A stretch of 64,000 nucleotides of DNA from Bin87 sp964502995 (GCA_964502995.1 CAZCZB010000006.1:1-64000); one strand, 5' to 3'; positions 1 to 8,540 are shown, counted from the stretch's first letter. The notes: a model not told the origin generated them from the sequence alone. Numbers and translations are program-made.

Positions 1-2
1 CC

Positions 3-1310
3 AAGGAGACCGACCTGAACGGCATGGAGCGGGCCATACCGTCGCCCACGGACGCCTGGCCGGAGCAGTTGCCCCAGACGCTCAGGGAGATCGCCCGGGG
101 CGATCACTACGCGCCGGAGTTCCAGACCGGCGATCCCCAGCAACCTCATCGGGGCGACATCCGGGACGCCGCCGACGGCAGAGCGCGCATCGTGCAGCTG
201 ATGCAGGGCGGCGAGAGCGAACCCCTGACCACCGAACTGCTCACCAGTGAGGTGACCCGCCGTGAGGCGGCGTGCGATGCTTATCCCCTGGCTACCTACC
301 TCCACGCCAAGCAGAGCTACTCCGTCCTGGCGTGGCGGGAAACCGGCGGCGAGACGGTGATCACAGCGCGGCACGCTCCGCCGCGGGAGACCAGGCCCAT
401 CACCCGCAGCGGCGCCAAGGTCACGCTGCAGCAGCCCCGAATGTCCACGCTGGGCCACCTGGAGTACTGCACCCATGCCCAGGCGGTGGCCTGGGAGCGC
501 ATCGTGGGCTGCTCAGTGCGAGAGCAGGGCGACGCTGACTGGCGGGACGTCCACTACGCCGCGGAGGGCATACCCGAGGTGGAGACCAACCTGCGCACCA
601 CGGCCACGGTGATCATCATCTGGGAGGACTGGTTCGACGACGCCGGCACCCGCCGGGACGTGGCCCGGGCGCTCAGGACGGTGCTGTGCAGCCGGGAGGC
701 GATCCACCCCGCCGACATCCGCACCACGCACCAGAACGTCCAGGTGGTGCGGGACGGCCGCAGCAGCGAGGTGCGCCGCGCCATCGTGCTCTGGGACAAG
801 GTGGGCGGCGGGTTGGGACTGTCGAAGGCCATCGCCGACAACCTGGGCCGCTACACCCAGGCGCTCCTGGAGATCGCCCGATCGTCCGGACAGCGGTCGG
901 AAAGGGAGAGGTTGCTTAAAGAAGACACGGCGGCGGCGCTGCACCGGTGGGCGGCCGCAGTGGCTCCCCACACGCCGGCTCCCGAGCAGACCCCCGCCAT
1001 CACCGAGTACGGCGGCACGATCTTCCGCAGCCAGCTGGAGGCCCGGTGGGCGGCTTTCTTCGACAGGAAGGGCATTGCGTGGGAGTACGAGCCGGCGCGG
1101 TTCGATGGCTGGACGCCCGATTTCCGGCTGGTCGTGGACGGCGTGGAGGCCTATGCGGAGGTCAAGCCGGTGAGCGAGTTCCCCATGGACGTGGCCCAGC
1201 GGATACTCCACGCCGGCAGCAATGCCGACGTCCTCATCCTGGGCCAGGGACCGCGGCACGCCTGGCGCTACCGGGACGGCGGATGGAGCCCCGTGCAACT
1301 GGCTTTGTGA
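3..1310 (+). CDS. C-terminal part of a DUF1998-like helicase-associated protein with PD-(D/E)XK-like tail (5' partial)
   Basis: The frame is open to the left edge, so the gene probably starts outside the window; the first in-window ATG is at 24. Numbering from that Met, the middle (about 190-285) has the pattern of DUF1998 domains at the ends of SF2 DEAD/DEAH helicases, ending in a Gly-rich VLWDKVGGGLGLSKAI stretch. No Cys cluster is visible. The last 100 residues resemble a PD-(D/E)XK nuclease fold: E339 in SQLEARW, D366 in TPDF, and E379/K381 in AEVKP. A role in DNA processing or defence is inferred from this combination; DrmB of DISARM and MrfA-type helicases are known DUF1998 proteins. 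The helicase motors, if present, lie upstream and cannot be seen. The nuclease motif is clearer than the DUF1998 call. Confidence 0.5.
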   Translation, partial: KETDLNGMERAIPSPTDAWPEQLPQTLREIARGDHYAPEFQTGDPQQPHRGDIRDAADGRARIVQLMQGGESEPLTTELLTSEVTRREAACDAYPLATYLHAKQSYSVLAWRETGGETVITARHAPPRETRPITRSGAKVTLQQPRMSTLGHLEYCTHAQAVAWERIVGCSVREQGDADWRDVHYAAEGIPEVETNLRTTATVIIIWEDWFDDAGTRRDVARALRTVLCSREAIHPADIRTTHQNVQVVRDGRSSEVRRAIVLWDKVGGGLGLSKAIADNLGRYTQALLEIARSSGQRSERERLLKEDTAAALHRWAAAVAPHTPAPEQTPAITEYGGTIFRSQLEARWAAFFDRKGIAWEYEPARFDGWTPDFRLVVDGVEAYAEVKPVSEFPMDVAQRILHAGSNADVLILGQGPRHAWRYRDGGWSPVQLAL

Positions 1311-1677
1311 CACAGCCGGGTCCCATCAGACCCGATCCATCCCACTGCCACCCCATCGTACGATTCTGCCCCCACCGGAATCGTCCAGTTCCTGGGGTTC
1401 ATCCCATTCGCGCTCATCGTTGATGCCCTGCGCCAGTGTGAAAACGCCCCAGGCCACCACGGTTGACATCACAGCGAGTTCCCGGCGCGTCTGGCCGGGC
1501 GATTCCTCAAGGCGCGCCCATATTCGGCCGGCAATTGGCCCGAAAGCGTTCGCAATCGCGACGACCACTCTCTCATCCCGAGGGTGGAAAAGGCCGAACT
1601 TCGCGTTCGACTTATGATAGATAAAGTGATAACTGACTTGATCAGTACCGCATGTCCTACTTGGAAACGCGATTTAA
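1311..1677. other. Intergenic region between the helicase-like gene and tRNA-Ser
   Basis: This 367-bp stretch has no confident gene. It holds only a weak minus-strand reading frame (1326-1568, listed separately) and AT-rich sequence around 1615-1640. I see no terminator hairpin behind the gene ending at 1310. Confidence 0.5.
1326..1568 (-). CDS. Possible small hypothetical protein (80 aa) or gene remnant
   Basis: A GTG-initiated minus-strand frame encodes 80 residues with an amphipathic/hydrophobic N-terminal half and an acidic C-terminus (DEREWDEPQELDDSG). Third codon positions are moderately GC-rich, as in real genes here. The same frame runs protein-like for about 35 codons upstream of the GTG (for example YHKSNAKFGLFHPRDE), with no ATG, GTG or TTG before the in-frame stop. 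The Shine-Dalgarno match is poor. It may be a short gene with an unrecognised start, the remnant of a longer gene, or chance. No family recognised. Confidence 0.3.
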   Translation of the reverse strand: MVVAIANAFGPIAGRIWARLEESPGQTRRELAVMSTVVAWGVFTLAQGINDEREWDEPQELDDSGGGRIVRWGGSGMDRV

Positions 1678-1768
1678 TGGCGGAGAGGGCGGGATTCGAA
1701 CCCGCGATACCCCAGAAGGGTATACCGGTTTTCGAGACCGGCGCCTTCAACCACTCGGCCACCTCTCC
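1678..1768 (-). tRNA. tRNA-Ser (anticodon CGA)
   Basis: Read on the minus strand, the acceptor stem GGAGAGG pairs with CCTCTCC. The anticodon stem CCGGT/ACCGG encloses the loop CTCGAAA (anticodon CGA). A long variable arm (TATACCC..GGGGTAT) identifies a class II tRNA, and the T arm is GCGGG-TTCGAAT-CCCGC. The discriminator is G and the 3' CCA is encoded (1680-1678). The transcript reads UCG codons. Confidence 0.95.
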
Positions 1769-1886
1769 GCAGGTCGCATTTGCATTGTATCAGATTGATT
1801 TGCGGCGGTTCGATCCAACCATTGCGCCATCGATTTGGTGGTGTATCAGCGGCCTTGGTTGCCGTCAGCCTGTCCAACCCCGGTGC

Positions 1887-1892
1887 TATAAT
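1887..1892 (+). promoter_or_regulatory. -10 hexamer of pcrA; transcript probably leaderless
   Basis: TATAAT stands 9 nt before the ATG at 1902. A start 6-9 nt downstream of a -10 box would fall at or next to the ATG, and no Shine-Dalgarno lies between. No good -35 is visible at 17 bp. Confidence 0.55.
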
Positions 1893-1901
1893 CCCCGAGT
1901 T

Positions 1902-4448
1902 ATGTCGTTGCAACCTCAGTTCTCTGATTTTTCGTCGGAATCGCAGCCACGGCCGGTGTCCGCGCCGTACTGGGAAGAACCGGCCTCATCTCCCTACTGG
2001 GACGAATCGCAACTCGCCGCAGTGTCCACCGACGGGAGCGACACGCCGGAACCCGCCTACGATTCTCCCGCCATTCTGCAGGGATTGAACGAACCGCAGG
2101 AGCAGGCGGTCACCTCAACGGAAGGGCCATTGTTGATCGTGGCCGGTCCAGGATCCGGCAAGACCCGGGTCATCACCCACCGAATCGCCTACCTGGTGGC
2201 TGAATGCGACGTTGCCCCGTGGCGGATCCTCGCGGTGACCTTTACCAACAAGGCCGCCCGCGAAATGCGAGAGCGGCTCGACCGGTTGATGCTCGGATCC
2301 GGCGCCGACGTCACCATGGGCACGTTCCACGCCATTTGCGCGCGCATCTTGCGCCGCCACGGCGAGCGCGTCGGCCTGGACCGCAACTTCACGATCTATG
2401 ACCAGGATGACCAACTGGACGCGATAAAATCAGCGATGCAACTGGCCGACATAGATCCCAAGAGCTACAACAACCGCGCCGTGCTGTCCCGCATTTCGGC
2501 GGCCAAAAGCAACCTGCAAGACTCGCGGCAGATGGCGGCCACCGCTTACGACGCGGATGACGAATACGGGGCGCATTGGGTGGATGTGTGCGCTCGCGTT
2601 TATCGCTACTATGAAGAGTCCCTGACGCGACAAAACGCGCTGGATTTCGACGACCTGTTGATGCGCACCGCCCACCTTCTGGAAAACGCGCCCGAGGTGC
2701 AGGCGCAATACCACGATCGGTATCGCTATCTGATGATCGACGAGTTCCAGGACACAAACGTCGCCCAATACCGCCTGGCGCGTCTGCTCACCGGCTCCCA
2801 TCAGAACCTGTGCGTGGTCGGAGATCCCGATCAGAGCATCTATTCGTGGCGAAATGCCGACATCCGCAACATCCTCAGCTTTCAGACCGACTTCCCCAAC
2901 GCGACGGTGATCAGCCTTGGGGAAAACTATCGCTCCACAAAGAACATTCTGAACGCGGCGGCAAGCGTCATTTCCTCCAATAGCGAGCGTATTGAACGCG
3001 AACTGTTCACCAACAACCCCACCGGTTCCAAATTGACGTTGCACGAGGCCTACAGCGAGGAAGACGAAGCCGCCTGGGCAATTGACGAAGTCGGCCGGCT
3101 GGCACGTTCCGATCAACGGCGCATGGGGGACTGCGCCATCATGTATCGCATCAACGCGCAAAGCCGCGCATTCGAAGACCAGTGTATGCGTCAGGGCGTG
3201 CCCTACCGGTTGGTCGGCGGGGTCCGGTTCTACCACCGCAAGGAAATCAAGGATGCCATGTGCTACCTGCGGGTGATTTACAACCGTGGGGACGAGGTGA
3301 GCCTCCAGCGCATCATCAACACTCCGCCCCGGGGAATCGGGGCCAAAACCGTGCAGCAGTTGACGAATTTCGCTGCGCGGCAAAACCTGACCACCAGGCA
3401 GGCAATGAACGAGATCGCCACTGCGCGCACCGGAAACCTCCCTTGCCCGATCAACGTCACCACCCGGGCCGCCCGCGCCATCGCCGATCTTTCGGTTACG
3501 CTCGACCGACTGGGCGACGCCGCCAGAGAACTCGGCGTGGCCGATCTTTTGGACCGGGTTCTGGACATGAGCGGAATGGCCAAGCACATCCATGCCCAGG
3601 ACGACGGCGAAGAGCGGTGGGAAAACCTGCTTGAACTCCGCGGCCTGGCAGAAGATTACGGACCCGCCGGCGACGGTACGGTCGATGGACTGGGCGCGTT
3701 CCTGGAACGGGTTTCTCTGGTTTCCGACGTGGATGCTTACGAGCAGTCCGAGGACGCGCTGACCCTGATCACGCTGCACCAGGCCAAGGGGCTTGAGTTC
3801 CCGGTGGTGATGATCGCCGGTATGGAGGAAGGGTTGCTGCCCCACAGCCGCTCGATGGACACGGTGCGCGAAATTGAGGAAGAAAGACGCCTCTGCTACG
3901 TGGGCATGACCCGAGCCAAGGAACGGTTGTACCTGCTCCGGGCGTTTCGGAGACGGTATCCGTCTGCCGGCGGCGTTTCACTGCCATCAAGATTCCTGGA
4001 AGAATTGCCGCAGGAAGTGATGGCGACGCCGGCAGTTGAGCGCCCGGGAGGGTCGCGGGCCGGCGATTACTCACTGACGGGTTCCAACGGCCGACCAGGC
4101 AGGAACCATGAGGCAGTGATCGGTGGTTCCTACAGCACGGCCCGCCGGCAGTCCCGCACCCGTCTGGGCGACGGCGACGGCGAGGTCGGGGACGCTACAC
4201 GCGGTCGTCTTCGCGGCAATATCGACGAAAAACTCACCGAATGGGAGACCAGTCGGTCGGTTTCGGCCAAACCACCATCGGCCGCTCCATTGACAGTGGG
4301 GGAGATCGTGAGACACCCGGTATTCGGCGAGGGAGTTGTCCAGGACGTACAGGGACAAGGCGATACGGAACAGGCCACGGTCAATTTCGGCGGCGATGTG
4401 GGTTTGAAACGGCTGCTCGTATCGTTAGCGCGCCTGGAACGCGGCTGA
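1902..4448 (+). CDS. pcrA: ATP-dependent DNA helicase PcrA/UvrD (SF1A)
   Basis: An 848-residue 3'-5' DNA helicase of the UvrD/Rep/PcrA family, used in nucleotide excision repair and in clearing recombination or replication blocks. All signature motifs are visible: Q motif GLNEPQEQAV (61-70), Walker A AGPGSGKT (81-88), motif Ia TFTNKAAREM, motif II DEFQD (280-284), motif III GDPDQSIYSWRNA, motif IV ENYRSTKNI, motif V TLHQAKGLEFPVV, motif VI YVGMTRAKERLYL. The C-terminus (GEIVRHPVFGEGVV...) is the Tudor-like domain that binds RNA polymerase in PcrA. The frame is open further upstream, but through the antisense of tRNA-Ser, so the ATG behind TATAAT is chosen. The first 60 residues are a low-complexity extension with a duplicated PYW(E/D)E motif. 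It stands alone between tRNA-Ser and a transporter operon. Confidence 0.95.
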   Translation: MSLQPQFSDFSSESQPRPVSAPYWEEPASSPYWDESQLAAVSTDGSDTPEPAYDSPAILQGLNEPQEQAVTSTEGPLLIVAGPGSGKTRVITHRIAYLVAECDVAPWRILAVTFTNKAAREMRERLDRLMLGSGADVTMGTFHAICARILRRHGERVGLDRNFTIYDQDDQLDAIKSAMQLADIDPKSYNNRAVLSRISAAKSNLQDSRQMAATAYDADDEYGAHWVDVCARVYRYYEESLTRQNALDFDDLLMRTAHLLENAPEVQAQYHDRYRYLMIDEFQDTNVAQYRLARLLTGSHQNLCVVGDPDQSIYSWRNADIRNILSFQTDFPNATVISLGENYRSTKNILNAAASVISSNSERIERELFTNNPTGSKLTLHEAYSEEDEAAWAIDEVGRLARSDQRRMGDCAIMYRINAQSRAFEDQCMRQGVPYRLVGGVRFYHRKEIKDAMCYLRVIYNRGDEVSLQRIINTPPRGIGAKTVQQLTNFAARQNLTTRQAMNEIATARTGNLPCPINVTTRAARAIADLSVTLDRLGDAARELGVADLLDRVLDMSGMAKHIHAQDDGEERWENLLELRGLAEDYGPAGDGTVDGLGAFLERVSLVSDVDAYEQSEDALTLITLHQAKGLEFPVVMIAGMEEGLLPHSRSMDTVREIEEERRLCYVGMTRAKERLYLLRAFRRRYPSAGGVSLPSRFLEELPQEVMATPAVERPGGSRAGDYSLTGSNGRPGRNHEAVIGGSYSTARRQSRTRLGDGDGEVGDATRGRLRGNIDEKLTEWETSRSVSAKPPSAAPLTVGEIVRHPVFGEGVVQDVQGQGDTEQATVNFGGDVGLKRLLVSLARLERG

Positions 4449-4573
4449 ATCCTACCCCCCTCACAGATTCCGTTACCGAACCGGCATCGGCATTTGGAAA
4501 CTCTGGTACGCTTTTGGCGCACAGCGCCGAACCTACGATGCCCAACGCAATCGGCACTGATTGCGACAGGTTT

Positions 4574-4599
4574 CGTCACCAATAAGGTTATCGGTGACG
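4574..4599. repeat. 26-bp dyad (CGTCACC/GGTGACG) downstream of pcrA
   Basis: Outer arms CGTCACC and GGTGACG enclose an inner ATAA-GG-TTAT dyad. There is no T-run, so it may be an operator for the promoter at 4642 as well as a weak terminator of pcrA. Confidence 0.5.
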
Positions 4600-4610
4600 A
4601 GCTGAGTGCG

Positions 4611-4643
4611 ACAATCAAATATATTCTTTGATTGTGTGTTTTT
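4611..4643 (+). terminator. Hairpin with T-tail, probable pcrA terminator or operator
   Basis: Perfect 9-bp arms ACAATCAAA (4611-4619) and TTTGATTGT (4627-4635) with a 7-nt loop, followed by GTGTTTTT. It could end transcription from pcrA. It abuts the -35 box at 4642, so protein binding there could also regulate the next operon. Confidence 0.5.
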
Positions 4644-4670
4644 GACCTGATTGGATGATGGTAATATACT
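4642..4670 (+). promoter_or_regulatory. Sigma70-type promoter of the first ABC importer operon
   Basis: TTGACC (4642-4647), 17-bp spacer, TATACT (4665-4670). Transcription would start near 4677, about 60 nt before the TTG start of the substrate-binding lipoprotein. Confidence 0.7.
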
Positions 4671-4737
4671 GCGCCCGTTTGTCGCCGCGATTATTGTCGT
4701 GGCTAGCCGACGTTACCCAACACCCGGAGGGATCAAA

Positions 4738-6579
4738 TTGATCAAACCTACGATTTTGGCCGCACTGGCCGGCGCGATATTGCTGGCTATCGGCGTGGCC
4801 TGTGGAGGAGCGGCAGAGGAATCCGCCGGTTCCGCTGCGCCTGAGTCTCAACCGCAGCAAGCCGCGCAGGAGCAGCAACAGGCTCCTGCAGAGCAACAGC
4901 AGCCGGCCGCCGAGGCGACTCCGATTCCGACCGTAGTGGCCACCGCGACGCCGAGCCCAACCAACACCCCCACGGCGGCTCAGGAGACCACAACTCTGGG
5001 CGGGGAACTTCGAATCGCCACCATCCCCCCGGTGCAGCAGCTCACAGGCTCCTGGCTGGGAACAACTACGTCCGTCAATACCCAGGTTCGGCCCTTCACC
5101 GACCCGCTGGTCCATACCGACCGCTTCGACGGGTCTCTGGTTCCGGGGCTGGCCACCAGTTGGGAAGCCAACGAGGATGGCACTCAGTGGACCTTCCACC
5201 TGCGCGATGACGTGAACTTCCACGGCAACTGGGGCCCATTCACGGCCCACGACGTGCCCACCAGCGCAGCGTTCGTCATCAGGGAAGACGCGATTGCCAC
5301 CGACACCGGTCTGTTCCGCGGTCTGTTCGGGGACACGGAAGAAGAACTGATGACTAACATCGTGGCGTTGGACGACCACACGATTCAGTTCAATCTCAAG
5401 ACCCCCAACTCGTTGATGGACTTCTTTGCCGGCGCCCAGCAGGGCAACCTGTTCATCTACTCCAAGGCGCAGTACGAGGCCGAGGGCATCGACCAGTTGC
5501 AGGCCAAGCCCGCTGGCGTTGGCCCATGGGTGTTCGAAGAACGCACGGTTGACGTGAATATTCTTTACTCCCGCAACCCCGACCACTACCGTCGGTCCCC
5601 GTTCTTCCAGGAAATGGAGTACATCCTGATTCCTGAGGAAACAACCCGTTTGGCTCAGCTGCAGACCCAGCAGGTCCAAATCGGCGAGGTCAGCCGGGAA
5701 CTGCACCTGGACGCCCAGGGTTCCGGCTTGACGGTACTACAGAGCGAACTGCCTTCGATTCAGGTCGCCTTCATCATCGGCGGCGTGTACAACCCCGAGG
5801 AAGCGGGCCCCTGTTTGACCGAAGAGTTCCAGAACTGCTTCTACCAGCCGGAAGAGCCTCACCTGAACCCCAAGGTTCGCGAGGCCATCAACCGCGCAAT
5901 CAACCGCGAAGAGATCAATACGGAATTGTTCGGCGGCATTGGACGTCAGCACACCGTTTGGGGCTATCACCCGGCCCTCCCCGGTTACAACCCCCGTTGG
6001 ACCGAGGAATTTGACGAAAAATACGGCTTCGATCCGGAACGCGCCCGTGAACTTTTGCAGGAATCGGGTTACGACGGTTACGACCTGAAGCTGCTCCTGA
6101 CCGAACTGCCCGGCGTGCCCGAAATGATCCCGATGGGCGAGGCCGCGTTCACGTACCTTTCCAACATCGGCATCAACGTGGAAACCGAGGCCATCAAGTG
6201 GTCCGACTACCGGGCCAAGTATTATCGCCCCGGCAAGACCCACGGCACCATCGCCGCCACGCGCGGCACCTATCGGCCAGCCGACATCACGCTGCGCTTC
6301 TACAATCGCAGCGGCGGCGCGGGATTCTGGCGGACATCCGTTGATCCCATGACCGACGTACTGTACGACACGGCCACCCAGAGCGTGGACCCTGAGGTCA
6401 AGGCACAGGCCCTCCGCGACCTTGGCGACCTCAAGTTTGACCTCTATTCCGAGGTGCCCATCGTGTGGCTGCCGGCGCAAATCGTCGTTGATCCCACCGC
6501 CATCGGTGAAATGGTGTGGCCCGGCAACATCAATGCCAGCTTCACACACACCGAGTACATCACTCCGGCGGCCCAGTAG
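4738..6579 (+). CDS. Family 5 extracellular substrate-binding lipoprotein of a peptide/nickel-type ABC transporter
   Basis: A 613-residue SBP_bac_5 (DppA/OppA-like) lipoprotein that should capture a peptide or other organic ligand outside the membrane and deliver it to the two permeases that follow. The TTG at 4738 is chosen because GGAGGG lies 7 nt upstream and it places a Lys right before the hydrophobic signal; the upstream ATG at 4651 lies over the promoter. The signal ends in GVAC with Cys22 as lipidation site; the -3 Gly is atypical. A Gln/Ala/Thr/Pro-rich linker follows. The family pattern LATSWEANEDGTQWTFHLRD and later ...VREAINRAINREEI are clear. Ligand unknown. Paralogous to the gene at 25647. 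Confidence 0.9.
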   Translation: MIKPTILAALAGAILLAIGVACGGAAEESAGSAAPESQPQQAAQEQQQAPAEQQQPAAEATPIPTVVATATPSPTNTPTAAQETTTLGGELRIATIPPVQQLTGSWLGTTTSVNTQVRPFTDPLVHTDRFDGSLVPGLATSWEANEDGTQWTFHLRDDVNFHGNWGPFTAHDVPTSAAFVIREDAIATDTGLFRGLFGDTEEELMTNIVALDDHTIQFNLKTPNSLMDFFAGAQQGNLFIYSKAQYEAEGIDQLQAKPAGVGPWVFEERTVDVNILYSRNPDHYRRSPFFQEMEYILIPEETTRLAQLQTQQVQIGEVSRELHLDAQGSGLTVLQSELPSIQVAFIIGGVYNPEEAGPCLTEEFQNCFYQPEEPHLNPKVREAINRAINREEINTELFGGIGRQHTVWGYHPALPGYNPRWTEEFDEKYGFDPERARELLQESGYDGYDLKLLLTELPGVPEMIPMGEAAFTYLSNIGINVETEAIKWSDYRAKYYRPGKTHGTIAATRGTYRPADITLRFYNRSGGAGFWRTSVDPMTDVLYDTATQSVDPEVKAQALRDLGDLKFDLYSEVPIVWLPAQIVVDPTAIGEMVWPGNINASFTHTEYITPAAQ

Positions 6580-6600
6580 GCCAACGGAAAGCACCACGAC

Positions 6601-6630
6601 CGTAGGGGCGACCGGTTGGTTGCCCCTACG
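6601..6630. repeat. Intergenic palindrome, GGGGCGACCGG type
   Basis: Perfect 9-bp arms CGTAGGGGC and GCCCCTACG around GACCGGTTGGTT, between the lipoprotein and its permease. It may cause partial termination or stabilise the upstream mRNA, as REP-type elements do. It shares its core with 27650-27680 and its arms with 8541-8580 and 33715-33742. Confidence 0.75.
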
Positions 6631-6653
6631 CTATGCAAACAAGGTAGTTAACC

Positions 6654-7574
6654 GTGCAGCGTTACATCATATTCCGAGTGGGGCAGTCGATCCTGACCCT
6701 GCTGGTGCTGACGGTGATCGTGTTCTCCCTGGCGCGTCTTTCGGGAGACCCGTTGGACGTCCTGCTGCCGTTGGAAGCAACCAACGAAGACGCGGAGCGC
6801 CTGCGCGCCGCCTGGGGGCTCGATCGACCCATCTACGTTCAGTACTTCACATTCATCGGCAACGCGCTGACCGGGGACTTTGGCGACTCCCTGCGCGTCC
6901 GCGGGCGCACCGCGATGAGCCTGGTGCTTGAACGGTTGCCCAACACCGCCGCGCTGGCCGGTGTCGCCGTCCTCGTGGCCATCGTGATTGCGGTACCAAT
7001 CGGCGTGATGTCGGCGGTCAAAAAAGACACCGTGTTCGACTACATCGGGAAAGTCATCGCGCTTTTCGGTCAATCACTGCCCGCGTTCTGGCTCGGGCTA
7101 ATGTTGATGTGGGTATTTGCCGCCCAATTGGGGTGGTTCCCGGTGTCGGGCAAGTCTGGCCTCATCTCGTACATTCTGCCGGCCATCGCCATTGGCTGGT
7201 TCCAGGTGGCCGCCCTGATGCGGCTGGTACGATCGTCAATGCTGGACGTGTTGGACACCGAGTACGTCAAGCTGGCGCGCATCAAGGGCGTGCCGGAATG
7301 GAAGGTGGTCTGGAAGCACTGTCTTCGCAACGCGGCCATAGCGCCGTTCACCTATTTTGCGCTGATCATCGGTTCCCTGATGGTTGGTTCAGTTTCCATC
7401 GAGTTTGTGTTCGCCTGGCCTGGCGTCGGCCGTCTGGCCGTGGACGCCGCGGTTACCAAGGATTTCCCTGTGGTGCAAGCGGTCGTTATCACATTCTGCC
7501 TGGTGTACATCACCGCCAACCTGCTGGTTGACATCGCTTACGCCTATGTTGACCCCAGGATTCGCTACAGTTAG
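6654..7574 (+). CDS. ABC transporter permease, DppB/OppB type
   Basis: A 306-residue inner-membrane permease with an N-terminal anchor helix (YIIFRVGQSILTLLVLTVIV) and about six transmembrane helices. The cytoplasmic EAA-loop region is EYVKLARIKGVPEWKVVWKH. It forms the channel with the permease at 7587. The start is GTG with a weak AAGG upstream. ATPase genes of the DppD/DppF type are absent from the operon, so the ATPases must come from elsewhere in the genome. Confidence 0.92.
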   Translation: MQRYIIFRVGQSILTLLVLTVIVFSLARLSGDPLDVLLPLEATNEDAERLRAAWGLDRPIYVQYFTFIGNALTGDFGDSLRVRGRTAMSLVLERLPNTAALAGVAVLVAIVIAVPIGVMSAVKKDTVFDYIGKVIALFGQSLPAFWLGLMLMWVFAAQLGWFPVSGKSGLISYILPAIAIGWFQVAALMRLVRSSMLDVLDTEYVKLARIKGVPEWKVVWKHCLRNAAIAPFTYFALIIGSLMVGSVSIEFVFAWPGVGRLAVDAAVTKDFPVVQAVVITFCLVYITANLLVDIAYAYVDPRIRYS

Positions 7575-7586
7575 GAGCATCAAGTC

Positions 7587-8522
7587 ATGGCTGCGGAAAA
7601 CCGCACCGCTGAACCCCAGGTTACTGCTGAGCCAATCGACCAGCCGGCCCCGGAGCCGGGCAGTCGGCTGGGCAGGATATGGAACGAGGCTCGAAGATAT
7701 CCCCTGTTCCCCATCGCGCTTCTGCTGATAGTGCTGGTTATCCCTGCGATTTTCGCAGACTGGATCGCTCCCCACGACCCCAAGTTGGGCACTCTCAGCA
7801 CTCGTTTGCTCCCTCCGGCATGGATGGAGGGCGGCGATCCACAGTACCTGCTGGGCACCGACCGCGTGGGCCGGGACATTCTGTCCCGCGTCATGCACGG
7901 CGCCCGCGTGTCCGTCATCATCGCCGGAATCGCCATCTTTATCGCGGGCGTGCTGGGCACGACGCTGGGGATCGCCGCGGGCTACTGGGGAGGTTGGGTT
8001 GACGCGCTGGTAATGCGGCTCGTCGACATTTCCTTATCAATACCGATCATTCTGCTGGCTCTGGTCATTGTGGCGGCCACCAAACCGAGCATTTTCAACG
8101 TGATTCTTGTGCTGGTGCTGTTGCTGTGGTCGAGATACGCCCGACTGGTAAGGGGCGAAACACTGGCCGTGCGGGTCCAGGACTTCATTTCCCGGGCCAG
8201 GGTGTCCGGAGCATCCCACAAAAGGATCATGTTCCGGCACGTGTTCCCCAACGTGTTCAACAGCGTTATCGTGCTGGCGACCCTGAACGTGGGGTTCGTC
8301 ATCATCCTGGAAGCCACCCTGAGCTTCCTGGCCGTGGGCATTCCGCCCCCACAACCGGCCTGGGGTTTGATGGTCGCAGACGGCCGAGTCCTGATCGCGT
8401 CCGCGCAGGGCTGGTGGGTCTCACTGTTCCCCGGCCTGGCCATCATGCTGGTGGTGCTGTGCATGAACCTGCTGGGCGACTGGCTGCGCGATCGGCTGGA
8501 CCCCAAGCAACGGCAGGTCTAG
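7587..8522 (+). CDS. ABC transporter permease, DppC/OppC type
   Basis: A 311-residue second permease of the importer. It has a polar N-terminal tail, then the OppC_N helix (YPLFPIALLLIVLVIPAIFA), the typical LLGTDRVGRDILSRVMHGAR segment and the EAA-like loop DFISRARVSGASHKRIMFRH. It starts 12 nt after the previous gene with AGGAG 9 nt upstream of ATG, so the two are co-translated. It closes the operon and is followed by a 40-bp palindrome. Confidence 0.92.
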   Translation: MAAENRTAEPQVTAEPIDQPAPEPGSRLGRIWNEARRYPLFPIALLLIVLVIPAIFADWIAPHDPKLGTLSTRLLPPAWMEGGDPQYLLGTDRVGRDILSRVMHGARVSVIIAGIAIFIAGVLGTTLGIAAGYWGGWVDALVMRLVDISLSIPIILLALVIVAATKPSIFNVILVLVLLLWSRYARLVRGETLAVRVQDFISRARVSGASHKRIMFRHVFPNVFNSVIVLATLNVGFVIILEATLSFLAVGIPPPQPAWGLMVADGRVLIASAQGWWVSLFPGLAIMLVVLCMNLLGDWLRDRLDPKQRQV

Positions 8523-8540
8523 CCGCTGAGAGCATAAAGA

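Noticed and set aside
1584..1901. N-terminal extension of the helicase frame
   Set aside because: It runs through the antisense of tRNA-Ser; the ATG at 1902 directly behind TATAAT is a better start.
2430..3845. 471-codon minus-strand frame opposite pcrA
   Set aside because: Antisense shadow of a fully conserved helicase gene; no family resemblance.
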